From positions 1 to 25,235 of the IMG/VR virus record IMGVR_UViG_3300017773_000127: DNA of 25,235 nt. One strand, 5' to 3'. A program made the position numbers and the translations under genes. Shown one piece after another: positions 6,330-16,041 of the stretch. The notes beneath the pieces are model-generated. The model searched no databases, had not been told where the DNA came from, and worked only from the letters and a program-made list of their open reading frames with translations. The stretch's first letter is position 1. Every line of letters begins with the position of its first letter. This stretch comes from a virus.

Positions 6330-9300
6330 CTAAAGTACTAGACTGTATCCAGGGATTATCCGAGCAGGCACTACGTCCCAGCCTTTACCGCTGTAAAGAC
6401 CTAACGCTATATCGTCGACAAGGAATCCGTATGTGGGGCCAAAGATAGGCGATAACGCTTTGGCGGTTTGTCCGATCGGGCCAAGCCCTTGAGACTCGCC
6501 CCATTCAGCGCTCTTGCCAATCATGCCGAATATAGCCATCGGCCCAGCTAAGCCACCTCGATCGAATAGCTCACCCATGTAAGTCATCATATCCATTCTG
6601 TCAGAACGGAAGTAACGGGCGTTTGCTTCTACGCCAGGGAGTACGCCTGCAATACCTGCTTTCGCAATTTCTCGTAATTCCAAAGACAACGCTGCAAGCG
6701 GCATAAACGCTGCTGCCGTAAGGAGGCCCATCATTCCGACGCTGCTAAGTTTCGCGAGCGTAGTGTCGCCCTCTGCCAAACGCATCTGCATTTCGCGTTT
6801 AACGCCACCTAGGATTACTTTACCGAACGAGAATAGGTATGACTTTAGCGCCCAGATAAGCTGATACTTCGGGTCGTTACCCCAGCTAGTACGCTCAGCT
6901 GCATTCGGCTTCAACATAGAGTTATCTACAAAGCGTTGCATAGCGCCCATCACCGCTTTTCCGGCTTCACCCTCAAAGGTGTAGTGAGCACCATCAACCT
7001 GATCGATGAGCCAAGACTTTACTTGCTCAGCTGTTACGCCGTGATCCTTTAAGTACCGCTCTGACCTATCTATCTGAGTTTCTGGGTTAGCATGAGTAGT
7101 CAAAAACTCTACGCTCATTACAGACGCAAACTCTCTGGTGTAGCGGGTGAAGTAATCCAAGCCGATCTTCGAAAAGAACGCGTCAGAGTATTTACGTACT
7201 CGAGGGTCTAAGTACTCGGCATCTGCTTCGGTAAGCCCAAGATTACCCATTACTGTGCTGTGGGTTACACCAAGTGTTCTAGCGAGTTGAATAGCTTGCT
7301 CGGGGTTCTGGATACGCGAGAGTATGGCGTTCTTAGCCATGCCAAAACCGTTGAACTCTTTAGTGTTAACGATAGCACCACCAAACTCTGGGATAGACCC
7401 AATAGTAGCTAGCGGCAACAACGTAACCCAGTTGAACAGTTGCATCCAAGACATAGCTTTAGAAAGTCTTGGGTTTAGTGGCTTATCTGTGTAACCGAGG
7501 TATCGCTCTAGGGTGGTGACCACTTCTTTACGCTTCGTTTCATGTAACTTTTCCAACTCAGACGCAAGCATGTCGTTGCCGTCTGCGTCGTGGGTATTAC
7601 GCTTCCATTCAGAACGTGTGATTACGTGCCGTATGTACTTCATCAATGCCACTTCTGGCTTTTCAATGAACGGCTTCAGCTCACTATGCGGTATGTTTTG
7701 TGTCAGTACTCGCGCTTTTTCAACGACGCTCTGTGGGTTTTGGGAGTCAAAAGTAATCTCATCGTCATTTACGATACTCTGCTGTCTTGCGACAAGACCG
7801 CTTACCGCTTGGCGAATGGTCTCCTCGTTAGCAAGTGGGTTGTACTTGATGACAAGCTCAGTAAATGTAATTTCAGGGTTGGCTAATCTAAGCCGTTCCC
7901 GCATAAGGCGCTCCGTCATTACACCTTTTTCTACACGGGTCATTTCCCCAAAAGGTTTTTCCATTCTGAAATCTTGATTCAGAAAGCTAGCAATCTCTTC
8001 ATCCGTAAGTTCTTTAATCGTCTTGAGATCTTGGATATCAATAAAACCGTTCGGATCAACGCCATCTTTCAAAAACCCAGCCTCTGGAGGCATACTCATC
8101 TCAGAGTACTGGTGCGTTATATCTGTAGCATCATTAACCTTCCGACGAGTTTCGTTGTTAAAGATAGCCGCCAAGTCTAGCGCAACGGGGAAATAGTCTT
8201 CGCGCTTAGCTATCTCATTGCCTGGGGTCTTGGCGATGTAGTCGTCGTAAAATTTGTTTAGCCAGTCTCTAATCTCTCGAGCCTTGCCGTCCATTGCCTC
8301 AGTCTTCCTGTCTTGGTCTGCCGCAAGCTCAAATGCATCTTGGATTTCTTTAGATTCCCAGTTTGTACCGAGAATCTTTTCGAGTTGGTCATACACTTGT
8401 CCGCGTACATGGTCTTTCGACTTGAGATAACCAAACTGGTTGTTGGCCCGAGATTTAGCATTCGAACGCGCGTACATCATGTCGGCTATTACTGGGCTAA
8501 TACCGCGAAGAATGTTGTCCTCTGGTAGCACCATTTTAAACATAGTGTGGCCAGCAGCGGTGCCATCAATGTGATCTTTAAAGTTCCGAAGCATTGAGTT
8601 AACGCTTTGCTGGGCATCGGGGTTCTTTGTGATCGACTCTTCCATCGCCCGAACAAGCGATTTTTTGCTGTAAGCCACTTCTCTTGACGCCTTGCCAGCC
8701 ACTTGTCGCAAATGCGCTCGTTCTTTAATGATGGTGTTTTCTATGTAGTCATCAAAGCTCTTTGAGTAGGAGTCTTTACCAAATCGGCGTTTGAACTCCG
8801 CGCTTAGCGAGTCCCACATAGCTTTTAGCTTCTCAGCTATCTTCGCAAAGGTTCTGCCGACAACGCCGTTGGGCTGCTTCTGATCTCTGATGTATATGTT
8901 CTTAGCTGTGATTGCAGTCTGATCCGCAAACCATTCTTCGAACCCGTGTTCAGTTTGATACTGTGCAGGTGCACCTGGAGCCGTGCGCGCTTTCTCAAAG
9001 TCACGTTCAAGCCTCTTTCTCAAGGTAGGGTTAGCTAGTGTGCCTTCAATCTCTTCATTAAACAGAACATGCCCCAGCGCTTCGTGGGCAGAAATTAAAG
9101 CAGTCTGCAAGTCATTAGCTACACTAATATCGTCAACCAAAGCAACGTGAGCATTGGTGAAACCGATATACTCCCCGCGTTTATCGTTGTTGCTCGCTAA
9201 CTCAGCTGCAACGTTCGCGATCATAGCGGCGACTTGCGGATCGTTGAACTGCTCTGCAATTTTTGCAGGAGTAAGTTTTTTAAGTTGCGAAAGACCAATA

Positions 9301-12300
9301 ACGATTACCGGCTTCTTTGGCTTTATCTTAGCGATCGTCTTAGTCACAAACTCAGTCGCTAGCGTACCCAAGCTACCAAAGGGGTATTCAGCGCCGCGAT
9401 AAGTCTGGCGTCCATACGTTTGCCTGTTCTTCCCGCCCAAGCTGCGATCAACGTCGCGTCGTGGGTTCATCTCCAGATTCAATCGTGTTTTAGGCAGATC
9501 TGGGTCAGCAGCATCAAAACCGTCTTTGTTGTAGTTCGACGTGCTCATGCCTGCTACTTCGTCGCCAAGACCTTGCTCCGTGTCTCGGTTAGCGCCTTCG
9601 TTTACGACAGGATCTTTGACAGTGACGTTATCGAAGCCTTCTGTGTCGCGCAGCCTAGTTGCGTAAGCATCAGCTTCTTCGGCGCTGTAGAAGTACTCTT
9701 CTACGTTTTCTACTTCATTAAATTGATCGCGTGCTAAAGCCTCATCGACAGCTTTTGCTCTGGTGGTTTGAGTCTGTTTAGCTGTGATTATCTGCTCAAC
9801 TCTGGCTTGGCTAGCGGGCTGAGGTGCGCCAGCTAAGTTAGAGCCGAGTTCGGAAGGCTGCGGGTCACGCTCGCGAAGCGTCGGAGCGTTTACGGCATCA
9901 CCGCGCGATACACGTCGCGTTGCAGTCACAACAAAAGCGCTGTTCTTAGGCGTGAGACGCAATTCCGGTTTGAAACCATCTCGCTCGAGGCGAGCAACTT
10001 CTTTCTTTGCAGTCTCGAGTGTAAGTGGCTTACCGTCAGGACGGTTGTTTTCGCGGCGGACAGAATACTGCTCTCCGAACGAATCCGTGAATTCTACGCT
10101 AACGAAATTATCTGACTTGCGATCCGTGACAACTGTGTTTCTAACCCGAGCGCCACTGGCGGTCTGTTCTACGGTTGTCTCAACACGCGAGTCTCCCATC
10201 TGACCTCTAGCGCCTAGCACATCACGGAGCTGTACATCGGCACCGTCTGCTCTTGCCGCCACAACGTCGCCTATTGGGCCTAACAAGTCTTGGCTAGTGA
10301 TATCAAAGATCGACTTGCCTTGTATGCGTATGTCGACAGTAGGCTTACCTTCATCTGCCAGCTTAACGTTTAGCTCTGTTATCTCAGTAATAAACTCGGG
10401 CAGACCCTGTCTCGCCATTTCGGCTAACTTGTCGCCCTGATAAGTACTGTTACCACGCTGTCGAACCAACTCACGTCCAGCGTCTGTCAGATTAACTAGG
10501 TTGATTTCTTTTGGCTCAAGACCAGCCTCGATAAGTTCAACGCCTGAGCCAGCCGCGAACTGACTGCGTTTAGCGCCGCGTAGCGTCTTCAGAACAAACT
10601 GATCATCGAGAGCGTCGGGGTCTTTAATGAACGACGTTTTCTCGAGCACGTAGCCTTTTTCAGTAGCTACAATCTTAAAGTCAGACTGCGGGTCGCCCTC
10701 GGCAGTGACATCTGCCATCTTCGCTTCGGCGGCTCGTCTCAAGAACGATTCAGTCATATGAGCGTAGAAGGGGTCGCTCCAATCTTTCTTGCCGAACGCT
10801 TCTTCAAACTGGGCTCGAGAGGCTTCGGTATTCTTAAAAGTCTTCTTGGGGTCTTTCTTTCGCGAGTAGCCTTTAGTCTCAATTGTTTCGACATTCTCTT
10901 GAAAGCCCTGACCTTGGAAGTAGTCTTGTACTTCTTCCATCGTTGCTTCTTCGTCGCGAGCGTCAGGCCGCGTTTTCTGCAACTCCTGCTTCTCTGCGTA
11001 TAGCACGCCGAGGATTTCGTCTTTACGCGCGTTATCGCCTTCGCGGTACTGCTTCTCAAGGGCTACAAGACGCGCGTTGTCAGGATCTTCTGCAACTAGT
11101 GCGGTTAGGTTCTCACCAACCGTAGCTCGGAACTCTTCGCGTTTCGGCTCAAGGTCTGGTTTCTGTGGGCGGGTAGACTCAGGCTCGCTGACAGGAATAG
11201 GTGCGGGTTGCCGGTTGGTTGGGCCACCAAGGTTCAACTGTTTCTGAGAAAAACCTTCTGCATCAGTAGGAGTAAATGTCTCCATCGACCGTTGCGTTGG
11301 CTCGTCGTCTTGCTCGTTGCCGTAGTACTCGTTGTACGCGTCCTCGAGGCTCTGCTCGGTTGGCCCCTTAACAGCTGTGAAGTAAGGGGTTTCGGGGTCT
11401 GCAAGTGCGTTAACTAAGTCGTCGAGTAAATCATTGCCACCAAAATCGTCTGGTCGACCCTCCGGCGGGAAGTTGTAGTAACCCAATTCACGCAGCGCTG
11501 TGACCATTTCATCAAGCTGTAAACCGCCTTCCTTTCGAAAGACAGAGCGTCCTTTTACTCGAGCGGTCTTGAACGAATCAGTAATTTGAGGCCCGTCTCG
11601 CTCAACTGAGCTACGAGATATACCCCCAGCAGCGACGATTGCCGCTAGTAGCCCATCTTCTGGGTCAGCGGAAAAGTTCTTTTTAGCCTGCGCCTGACGT
11701 TTCTTTCTCTGTGCCGCTTTACGCTGGACCTCTGCCTCTTCTAGCTGTTTACGGTAAGCAGCTGCTTTCTCAGCGCGGTCTGCTTCCCACACGGCTTTCT
11801 CTTCGGGGGTGCGCTCGGGCTGAAGGTTCTCAGGCGCAAACAGGTCGTCTGATCTTTCTTCGCTCTGCATTTCGCTCTGCATACGAGCGTTAAATTCATC
11901 GCGAAACCGTTGGTCTTCTCCTTCTGCCCGACGTCGTTCTAGTAGGTCAGCACGTTCTTTTTGTAAAGCCTCCATATACTCTCGCGGAGGATTAACTACA
12001 TAACTGCCATCGGCTAGCTGCGAGTCGCTCCACGCAATGGTTAGACCATCTTCGGTCTTACCTAAATAGACGGTATCTCCATTATCGTCTTTCTTAACCT
12101 TTACGATGGTAACTTCGTCTGGCGTAATTTCGCGCTCAGTGAGGATAGACCCATCATCAGCTTCTACCGCAGATCTTGGGCCAGACCCACCTTTCAGTAC
12201 GGTTACAACTTGTCCTTCAGCAAACCCTGATTGCGGCGCTTGCGCACCTTGAGCTTCTTCTTCATCAATCTTGTCGTTTTGCCGACGCTCGATTGAGTCT

Positions 12301-13379
12301 TCCCAGAGCTTTTTGGACTTCTCAAATATAGGAGCGGCTTTCTCAGCGGCAGCGCCTCTGTTCTGGTAAAGAGTGGATACAGCGCCGCCAGCACCACCAG
12401 CGAAACCACCAACGACCGCGCCTGCGAAGAAAGACTCCATACGGCGGAGGTTTCGCTCTTCTTGTGAGTAGTCAGGGTCGTAGCTGAGTCTATTTTGTAT
12501 AGCAATTTCAGTTTGAGCGTATTCTGAAGCGCCCTCTAGGCCAGCGCCTCTCCCAAATTTTTGACCTATGTTGCTAGCTAATTGACCGAAAACTGATCCT
12601 TCGCCAGTCGATCGTGAAGCCGCGCTCTTCCCGAGGAGTTTTAAGAACGCAACTTCTGTACCTACGCCTATCGCCGCTTGAGGCACGGCTACTAAAGCAG
12701 ACTGTAAAGCTGTCTCAAGATCTCTGTTTTGCCCAGCACCTAGTGCTTCAGAGAAATTCTCGCCCGCTAGTGATGGGTATTCACCTGCGGCAAGACCCGC
12801 GTAACTACCAAACTTAGCGCCTTTTCTGGTCGCTGCTTTCTTGGTTAGATCGTAAGCCGCCTGAGCCAGTTCAAGATCGCGTGGGTTAGCTGAACCATCT
12901 AAAACTTTTTGGGTGGCGTCATCTATTAGTCTTTTAGCTGCTTTCTTGGAGCTAGTTCTTGCGAGTGCTCCACCAGCCGCGCCCAATACGCCGCCTGTGG
13001 CTAGCGTGCCGATGCTGTAAAGAAGAGAGGGTAAGCCTTGACCGCCAGCTTTTGCGATCTGAGTAAATGCGCCACCAACGGTAGGTTCTTCGAGGAACTC
13101 GCCGAACTCCTCAACGCCTGCTAACGCTGCCCGACCAGTTGCGTTTGCACGTTCTGCCTCTAGGACATTTTTTTCCGCGAATTCGTCTGCGCCTACAGCC
13201 GTGCCAAGTAGGGCTTGGAAGTAGTCGATTGATGCGCCCATGCCTTCGGTGCCAGCAGTAAGCCCGCCGCTAAAAGCGTTGCTCATACTGTTGTCGGCTT
13301 CAAGCTCTAAAGGTTGATCTTCGTCAACTGAAGACCCGTCTAGGTTGCTTGCGTAAAACTGCTCGAGAAGTTCATCCAC
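6330..13379 (-). CDS. Giant internal virion (ejection) protein with zinc-peptidase signature (2349 aa)
   Basis: Probably a multi-domain 'polyvalent' protein packed in the head and ejected with DNA. It starts at a GTG (13379) whose G overlaps the stop of the previous gene. Visible parts: a Gly/Ala-rich, possibly membrane-active stretch (residues about 100 to 140); a small beta domain opening GQVVTVLKGG (about 385 to 460); charged Lys/Glu/Gln-rich linkers (about 465 to 560). Two short alpha/beta segments of similar type (ETAKKEVARLERDGF and AEEADAYATRLRDTEGF) follow. At 1432 to 1437 is HEALGH, followed at 1481 to 1486 by EEWFAD, a zinc-peptidase pair. The C-terminal part has hydrophobic segments (about 1970 to 2000, 2210 to 2235, 2275 to 2290) and a Pro/Gly-rich end ('PGYS') resembling large polyvalent protein C-terminal domains. 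It could cut a host envelope protein or a virion protein. Substrate unknown. Confidence 0.85.
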   Translation of the reverse strand: MDELLEQFYASNLDGSSVDEDQPLELEADNSMSNAFSGGLTAGTEGMGASIDYFQALLGTAVGADEFAEKNVLEAERANATGRAALAGVEEFGEFLEEPTVGGAFTQIAKAGGQGLPSLLYSIGTLATGGVLGAAGGALARTSSKKAAKRLIDDATQKVLDGSANPRDLELAQAAYDLTKKAATRKGAKFGSYAGLAAGEYPSLAGENFSEALGAGQNRDLETALQSALVAVPQAAIGVGTEVAFLKLLGKSAASRSTGEGSVFGQLASNIGQKFGRGAGLEGASEYAQTEIAIQNRLSYDPDYSQEERNLRRMESFFAGAVVGGFAGGAGGAVSTLYQNRGAAAEKAAPIFEKSKKLWEDSIERRQNDKIDEEEAQGAQAPQSGFAEGQVVTVLKGGSGPRSAVEADDGSILTEREITPDEVTIVKVKKDDNGDTVYLGKTEDGLTIAWSDSQLADGSYVVNPPREYMEALQKERADLLERRRAEGEDQRFRDEFNARMQSEMQSEERSDDLFAPENLQPERTPEEKAVWEADRAEKAAAYRKQLEEAEVQRKAAQRKKRQAQAKKNFSADPEDGLLAAIVAAGGISRSSVERDGPQITDSFKTARVKGRSVFRKEGGLQLDEMVTALRELGYYNFPPEGRPDDFGGNDLLDDLVNALADPETPYFTAVKGPTEQSLEDAYNEYYGNEQDDEPTQRSMETFTPTDAEGFSQKQLNLGGPTNRQPAPIPVSEPESTRPQKPDLEPKREEFRATVGENLTALVAEDPDNARLVALEKQYREGDNARKDEILGVLYAEKQELQKTRPDARDEEATMEEVQDYFQGQGFQENVETIETKGYSRKKDPKKTFKNTEASRAQFEEAFGKKDWSDPFYAHMTESFLRRAAEAKMADVTAEGDPQSDFKIVATEKGYVLEKTSFIKDPDALDDQFVLKTLRGAKRSQFAAGSGVELIEAGLEPKEINLVNLTDAGRELVRQRGNSTYQGDKLAEMARQGLPEFITEITELNVKLADEGKPTVDIRIQGKSIFDITSQDLLGPIGDVVAARADGADVQLRDVLGARGQMGDSRVETTVEQTASGARVRNTVVTDRKSDNFVSVEFTDSFGEQYSVRRENNRPDGKPLTLETAKKEVARLERDGFKPELRLTPKNSAFVVTATRRVSRGDAVNAPTLRERDPQPSELGSNLAGAPQPASQARVEQIITAKQTQTTRAKAVDEALARDQFNEVENVEEYFYSAEEADAYATRLRDTEGFDNVTVKDPVVNEGANRDTEQGLGDEVAGMSTSNYNKDGFDAADPDLPKTRLNLEMNPRRDVDRSLGGKNRQTYGRQTYRGAEYPFGSLGTLATEFVTKTIAKIKPKKPVIVIGLSQLKKLTPAKIAEQFNDPQVAAMIANVAAELASNNDKRGEYIGFTNAHVALVDDISVANDLQTALISAHEALGHVLFNEEIEGTLANPTLRKRLERDFEKARTAPGAPAQYQTEHGFEEWFADQTAITAKNIYIRDQKQPNGVVGRTFAKIAEKLKAMWDSLSAEFKRRFGKDSYSKSFDDYIENTIIKERAHLRQVAGKASREVAYSKKSLVRAMEESITKNPDAQQSVNSMLRNFKDHIDGTAAGHTMFKMVLPEDNILRGISPVIADMMYARSNAKSRANNQFGYLKSKDHVRGQVYDQLEKILGTNWESKEIQDAFELAADQDRKTEAMDGKAREIRDWLNKFYDDYIAKTPGNEIAKREDYFPVALDLAAIFNNETRRKVNDATDITHQYSEMSMPPEAGFLKDGVDPNGFIDIQDLKTIKELTDEEIASFLNQDFRMEKPFGEMTRVEKGVMTERLMRERLRLANPEITFTELVIKYNPLANEETIRQAVSGLVARQQSIVNDDEITFDSQNPQSVVEKARVLTQNIPHSELKPFIEKPEVALMKYIRHVITRSEWKRNTHDADGNDMLASELEKLHETKRKEVVTTLERYLGYTDKPLNPRLSKAMSWMQLFNWVTLLPLATIGSIPEFGGAIVNTKEFNGFGMAKNAILSRIQNPEQAIQLARTLGVTHSTVMGNLGLTEADAEYLDPRVRKYSDAFFSKIGLDYFTRYTREFASVMSVEFLTTHANPETQIDRSERYLKDHGVTAEQVKSWLIDQVDGAHYTFEGEAGKAVMGAMQRFVDNSMLKPNAAERTSWGNDPKYQLIWALKSYLFSFGKVILGGVKREMQMRLAEGDTTLAKLSSVGMMGLLTAAAFMPLAALSLELREIAKAGIAGVLPGVEANARYFRSDRMDMMTYMGELFDRGGLAGPMAIFGMIGKSAEWGESQGLGPIGQTAKALSPIFGPTYGFLVDDIALGLYSGKGWDVVPARIIPGYSLVL
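8922..9086 (-). other. HEALGH / EEWFAD zinc-peptidase signature within the giant protein
   Basis: HEALGH is encoded at 9086 to 9069 (residues 1432 to 1437) and EEWFAD at 8939 to 8922 (residues 1481 to 1486). HExxGH provides two His ligands and the catalytic Glu, while the EExxAD Glu would be the third ligand 49 residues later. The same two-part signature is known from M49 dipeptidyl-peptidase III (HELLGH with EExxA[D/E]) and from zincin-like peptidases in phage polyvalent proteins. The short segment preceding it (SVANDLQTALISA) is a plausible helix leading into the motif. Confidence 0.6.
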
Positions 13380-16033
13380 TATTGAGGGCGTCCATATCTT
13401 TCAGAGTTTGCTTGAGCTGCTTTCTTTAAGAAATTTCCAGCTTTTGAATTCTTATTGTTCAACGCTCGAATCGAAAAACTCTCGTCAAGTACATCGTACT
13501 GCCACTGACCATTGACTAGTGTTGGCTGGGTTATGTATTGAATTCTATTGCCATCCATAATTACCCGACTCAAGAAATCATCGCTCGCTCCAACGTTACC
13601 GTCAGCATCCATACGGAATAAAGAGACCACGCTTTCCCATGCGCCTCCTTTTTCTTTGGACGCTTCGCCAGCAGCAACCTGGCTAAAAACCATATTCGCC
13701 GACTTCATCAACATCTTGTGCTCTTCGGGGTAGTCTTTAGCGTTAAAAACCGACAGCTTGTTCCAGAAAGTGTTCAGTATTCCGCTTTGCAAAACCATGT
13801 CTGATCGCTCACCAAGGTCACCAAGTTCGTCATCACCCATAATCTCGGCGACGCCGTTTACTAGATCGTCTGCGTACCCAATAGCGGCTTGTTTCTGTTC
13901 GGCATTGAATTTCTTTACTTGTAAACCTAGTGTCTTGTCAGCTGCTTCGCGTCTCTGCTGGATAACAGCGAATTCTTTTGGACCTATAGCCTGACCGATC
14001 CCTGGAGTCATAAGACCGAGCACTTGCTGTCGGAGAGCCGCCGCTTCTGTGCCCATACCTGCGTTAGATCCAGCAGTACCACTGTTGACTGTAGAGGCAA
14101 GTGCCGCAAGAGCGAGTGCGCGGTCTTTGTTATTCAAACGACGCATGTCTTCAAGCGTTTGTATGCCTTCGGCTTGCAGTTTCTCTGCAACTTGTTGGCG
14201 AGCCTGCGGAGAAAGATTCACCTCACCCGAGATGATCATGTCAGCTAACTCGTCGTTAGTCTTACCTTCAGATACTTTGGCAAAGTCGTCGAACTGCTGT
14301 TGAACCGCATTATTCGAAGAGGCGATCTTCGTTGCTTTTTGGTTGGCCTCTTCAGGTTTTTCTCTGACAAGTTTGGTGCCATTTGATTCAGGCAGTAAAC
14401 CTTCGTCTTCTACGAGTTTCTTTCTGCGGGCCTCGAGGCTTTCTCTGCGAGAGTCGGTAATGTTCCGGCCTAACTGAGCATCGATAGCTTTCAGTTTTTT
14501 CCTGAGAGGCTCGTCTTTTCGTTCCTGCCGATCAGCGCGTCGTTGGTCTACTTCTGCGTAAACAGCTCTTAGCTTTTCTTGGTTCGCTTTAAGACGTGTT
14601 TCAGCAGCGTTTTGTGCCGGACCTTTCGGCCCTGGTTTATTTGCTATCTCTAGGTCTTTTTGGATGCTGGCCTGCAAAGTTGATGCTCTACGTAAAGCGT
14701 CTCGGGAGCCGTCAACTCTTTTTGATATCTCCGCGTAGCTATAATCGATAAGAGTCTCGTCATCACCTCGATCAGGCTCTGGGTATTCTTTTTCTAGGCG
14801 GCTTTCGCGGGATACGGGCCCTGATTGCGGCTTACCACCCATTTGAGCGAATACTTTATCGGCGTACTCTCTAGTTTCTTTGCCCCCAGGCATTTTGTCT
14901 GGGTCAGCACCAGCAGCTATCCAGTCGTCTGTAGCCTTTGGGCCCTGATTGTATGCGGCTAAAGCATGCGCAACGTTACCGTTATACTTCTTGAGCATCG
15001 CATCGAGATACTCTCGGCCAACTCTGCGGTTCTCTGCTTCACTATCATCTTTAACGCCTTCGATCCCAAAGCCTGGGTTCCTAGCTGTAGCTGGCATCAA
15101 CTGCATTACGCCCTGAGCGCCAGCTGGGCTGACTGCGCTATGATCGCCACCGCTTTCAACTTGCTCGACAGCGTTATACAGCGCTTCGTTGCCCTTGAGC
15201 ATTTTTCCGTCGCCAGAGGTTTGCGCCTGTGCTTGGCGGAGTGCTACTTGTTCGTTCTGCGCATCTGTCAGATCAACACCGGTTTGTTTTGGTGGTACGA
15301 GTGGCTCAAGGCCTTGATCTTTAGCCATCTCGTTAACGACTTCGAGCTTTTCTTCGGGGGTGTCAGCGGCGGCAACAACGCCCATAGCTTGCGTTTTAGC
15401 TGCTCCTTTGGGGAATCCATTCAAGACTTTGCCAGTGAGTACGCGCAAAGCTCTCTGAGCCTCTACTTCCTCAGCGTTTGCACCAGCGTTTGCATTGATT
15501 AAGTTCTCAGTCGCTCCCATAACAGAGACGCCTATCTCGTTCTGATAGGCCATAACACTTGAATCCCACGCTGTGTTCACTGTATCCAAGATCTTACTGT
15601 CGGGGATGAATATGGCCGGATCATCTGGATCTTTAGTGCCGTTTTCAGTCTTCACTCCAGGCGAACCGTCGGCGTTGGTTACATCTATTAGGTATCCACC
15701 ATTAACGTTGTCGCGAGTAAGTCCTGTAACGCGCCCATCGCCTTCTACAATGTCTGATTCATTAAGCATTGTGATGGCAAGGTCTATGCCATTTTTATCG
15801 CCTTTTTTTAACGCTTCCTCGAAACCTGCGCCCAGTCCAAGCCTGCTGCTATCTAAGTAGTTACCAGCGCTAGCATTTTTGTAGATTTCGCTTGTCTTTT
15901 TTACTTGATTCTCTTGTGCTCGTTTCTCTTGGTCGAGCAATAGGTTGTCGCGATAAAGATCATTGCGATCTCTGGATGCCCGCGCCGTATTGGCTTGTTG
16001 GCCACTTGCAAATAAACCCTCAAAGAAACTCAT
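13379..16033 (-). CDS. Internal virion protein with lytic transglycosylase domain (884 aa)
   Basis: Residues about 282 to 380 form a Slt-type lytic transglycosylase domain. E293-S-G-G is the catalytic Glu-Ser, followed by AGAQGVMQLMP (residues 305 to 315) and AYNQGP (360 to 365), the three motifs of this family in their usual spacing. The N-terminal 280 residues and the long charged C-terminal part (coiled-coil-like residues about 400 to 560) have no motif I recognise. It should make a local hole in peptidoglycan during DNA entry, in the way of T7 gp16. A RBS (AGAGG) lies 4 to 5 nt before the ATG at 16033. Its stop overlaps the GTG start of the giant protein, so both are made together and probably act as a pair. 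No signal peptide is seen, which fits delivery from inside the virion. Confidence 0.9.
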   Translation of the reverse strand: MSFFEGLFASGQQANTARASRDRNDLYRDNLLLDQEKRAQENQVKKTSEIYKNASAGNYLDSSRLGLGAGFEEALKKGDKNGIDLAITMLNESDIVEGDGRVTGLTRDNVNGGYLIDVTNADGSPGVKTENGTKDPDDPAIFIPDSKILDTVNTAWDSSVMAYQNEIGVSVMGATENLINANAGANAEEVEAQRALRVLTGKVLNGFPKGAAKTQAMGVVAAADTPEEKLEVVNEMAKDQGLEPLVPPKQTGVDLTDAQNEQVALRQAQAQTSGDGKMLKGNEALYNAVEQVESGGDHSAVSPAGAQGVMQLMPATARNPGFGIEGVKDDSEAENRRVGREYLDAMLKKYNGNVAHALAAYNQGPKATDDWIAAGADPDKMPGGKETREYADKVFAQMGGKPQSGPVSRESRLEKEYPEPDRGDDETLIDYSYAEISKRVDGSRDALRRASTLQASIQKDLEIANKPGPKGPAQNAAETRLKANQEKLRAVYAEVDQRRADRQERKDEPLRKKLKAIDAQLGRNITDSRRESLEARRKKLVEDEGLLPESNGTKLVREKPEEANQKATKIASSNNAVQQQFDDFAKVSEGKTNDELADMIISGEVNLSPQARQQVAEKLQAEGIQTLEDMRRLNNKDRALALAALASTVNSGTAGSNAGMGTEAAALRQQVLGLMTPGIGQAIGPKEFAVIQQRREAADKTLGLQVKKFNAEQKQAAIGYADDLVNGVAEIMGDDELGDLGERSDMVLQSGILNTFWNKLSVFNAKDYPEEHKMLMKSANMVFSQVAAGEASKEKGGAWESVVSLFRMDADGNVGASDDFLSRVIMDGNRIQYITQPTLVNGQWQYDVLDESFSIRALNNKNSKAGNFLKKAAQANSERYGRPQ

Positions 16034-16041
16034 AGCTACCT

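Noticed and set aside
14966-15502. Plus-strand open frame of 178 codons opposite the transglycosylase gene
   Set aside because: It lies fully inside the strongly supported transglycosylase protein gene on the other strand, has no start signal, and its composition is that of an antisense shadow.
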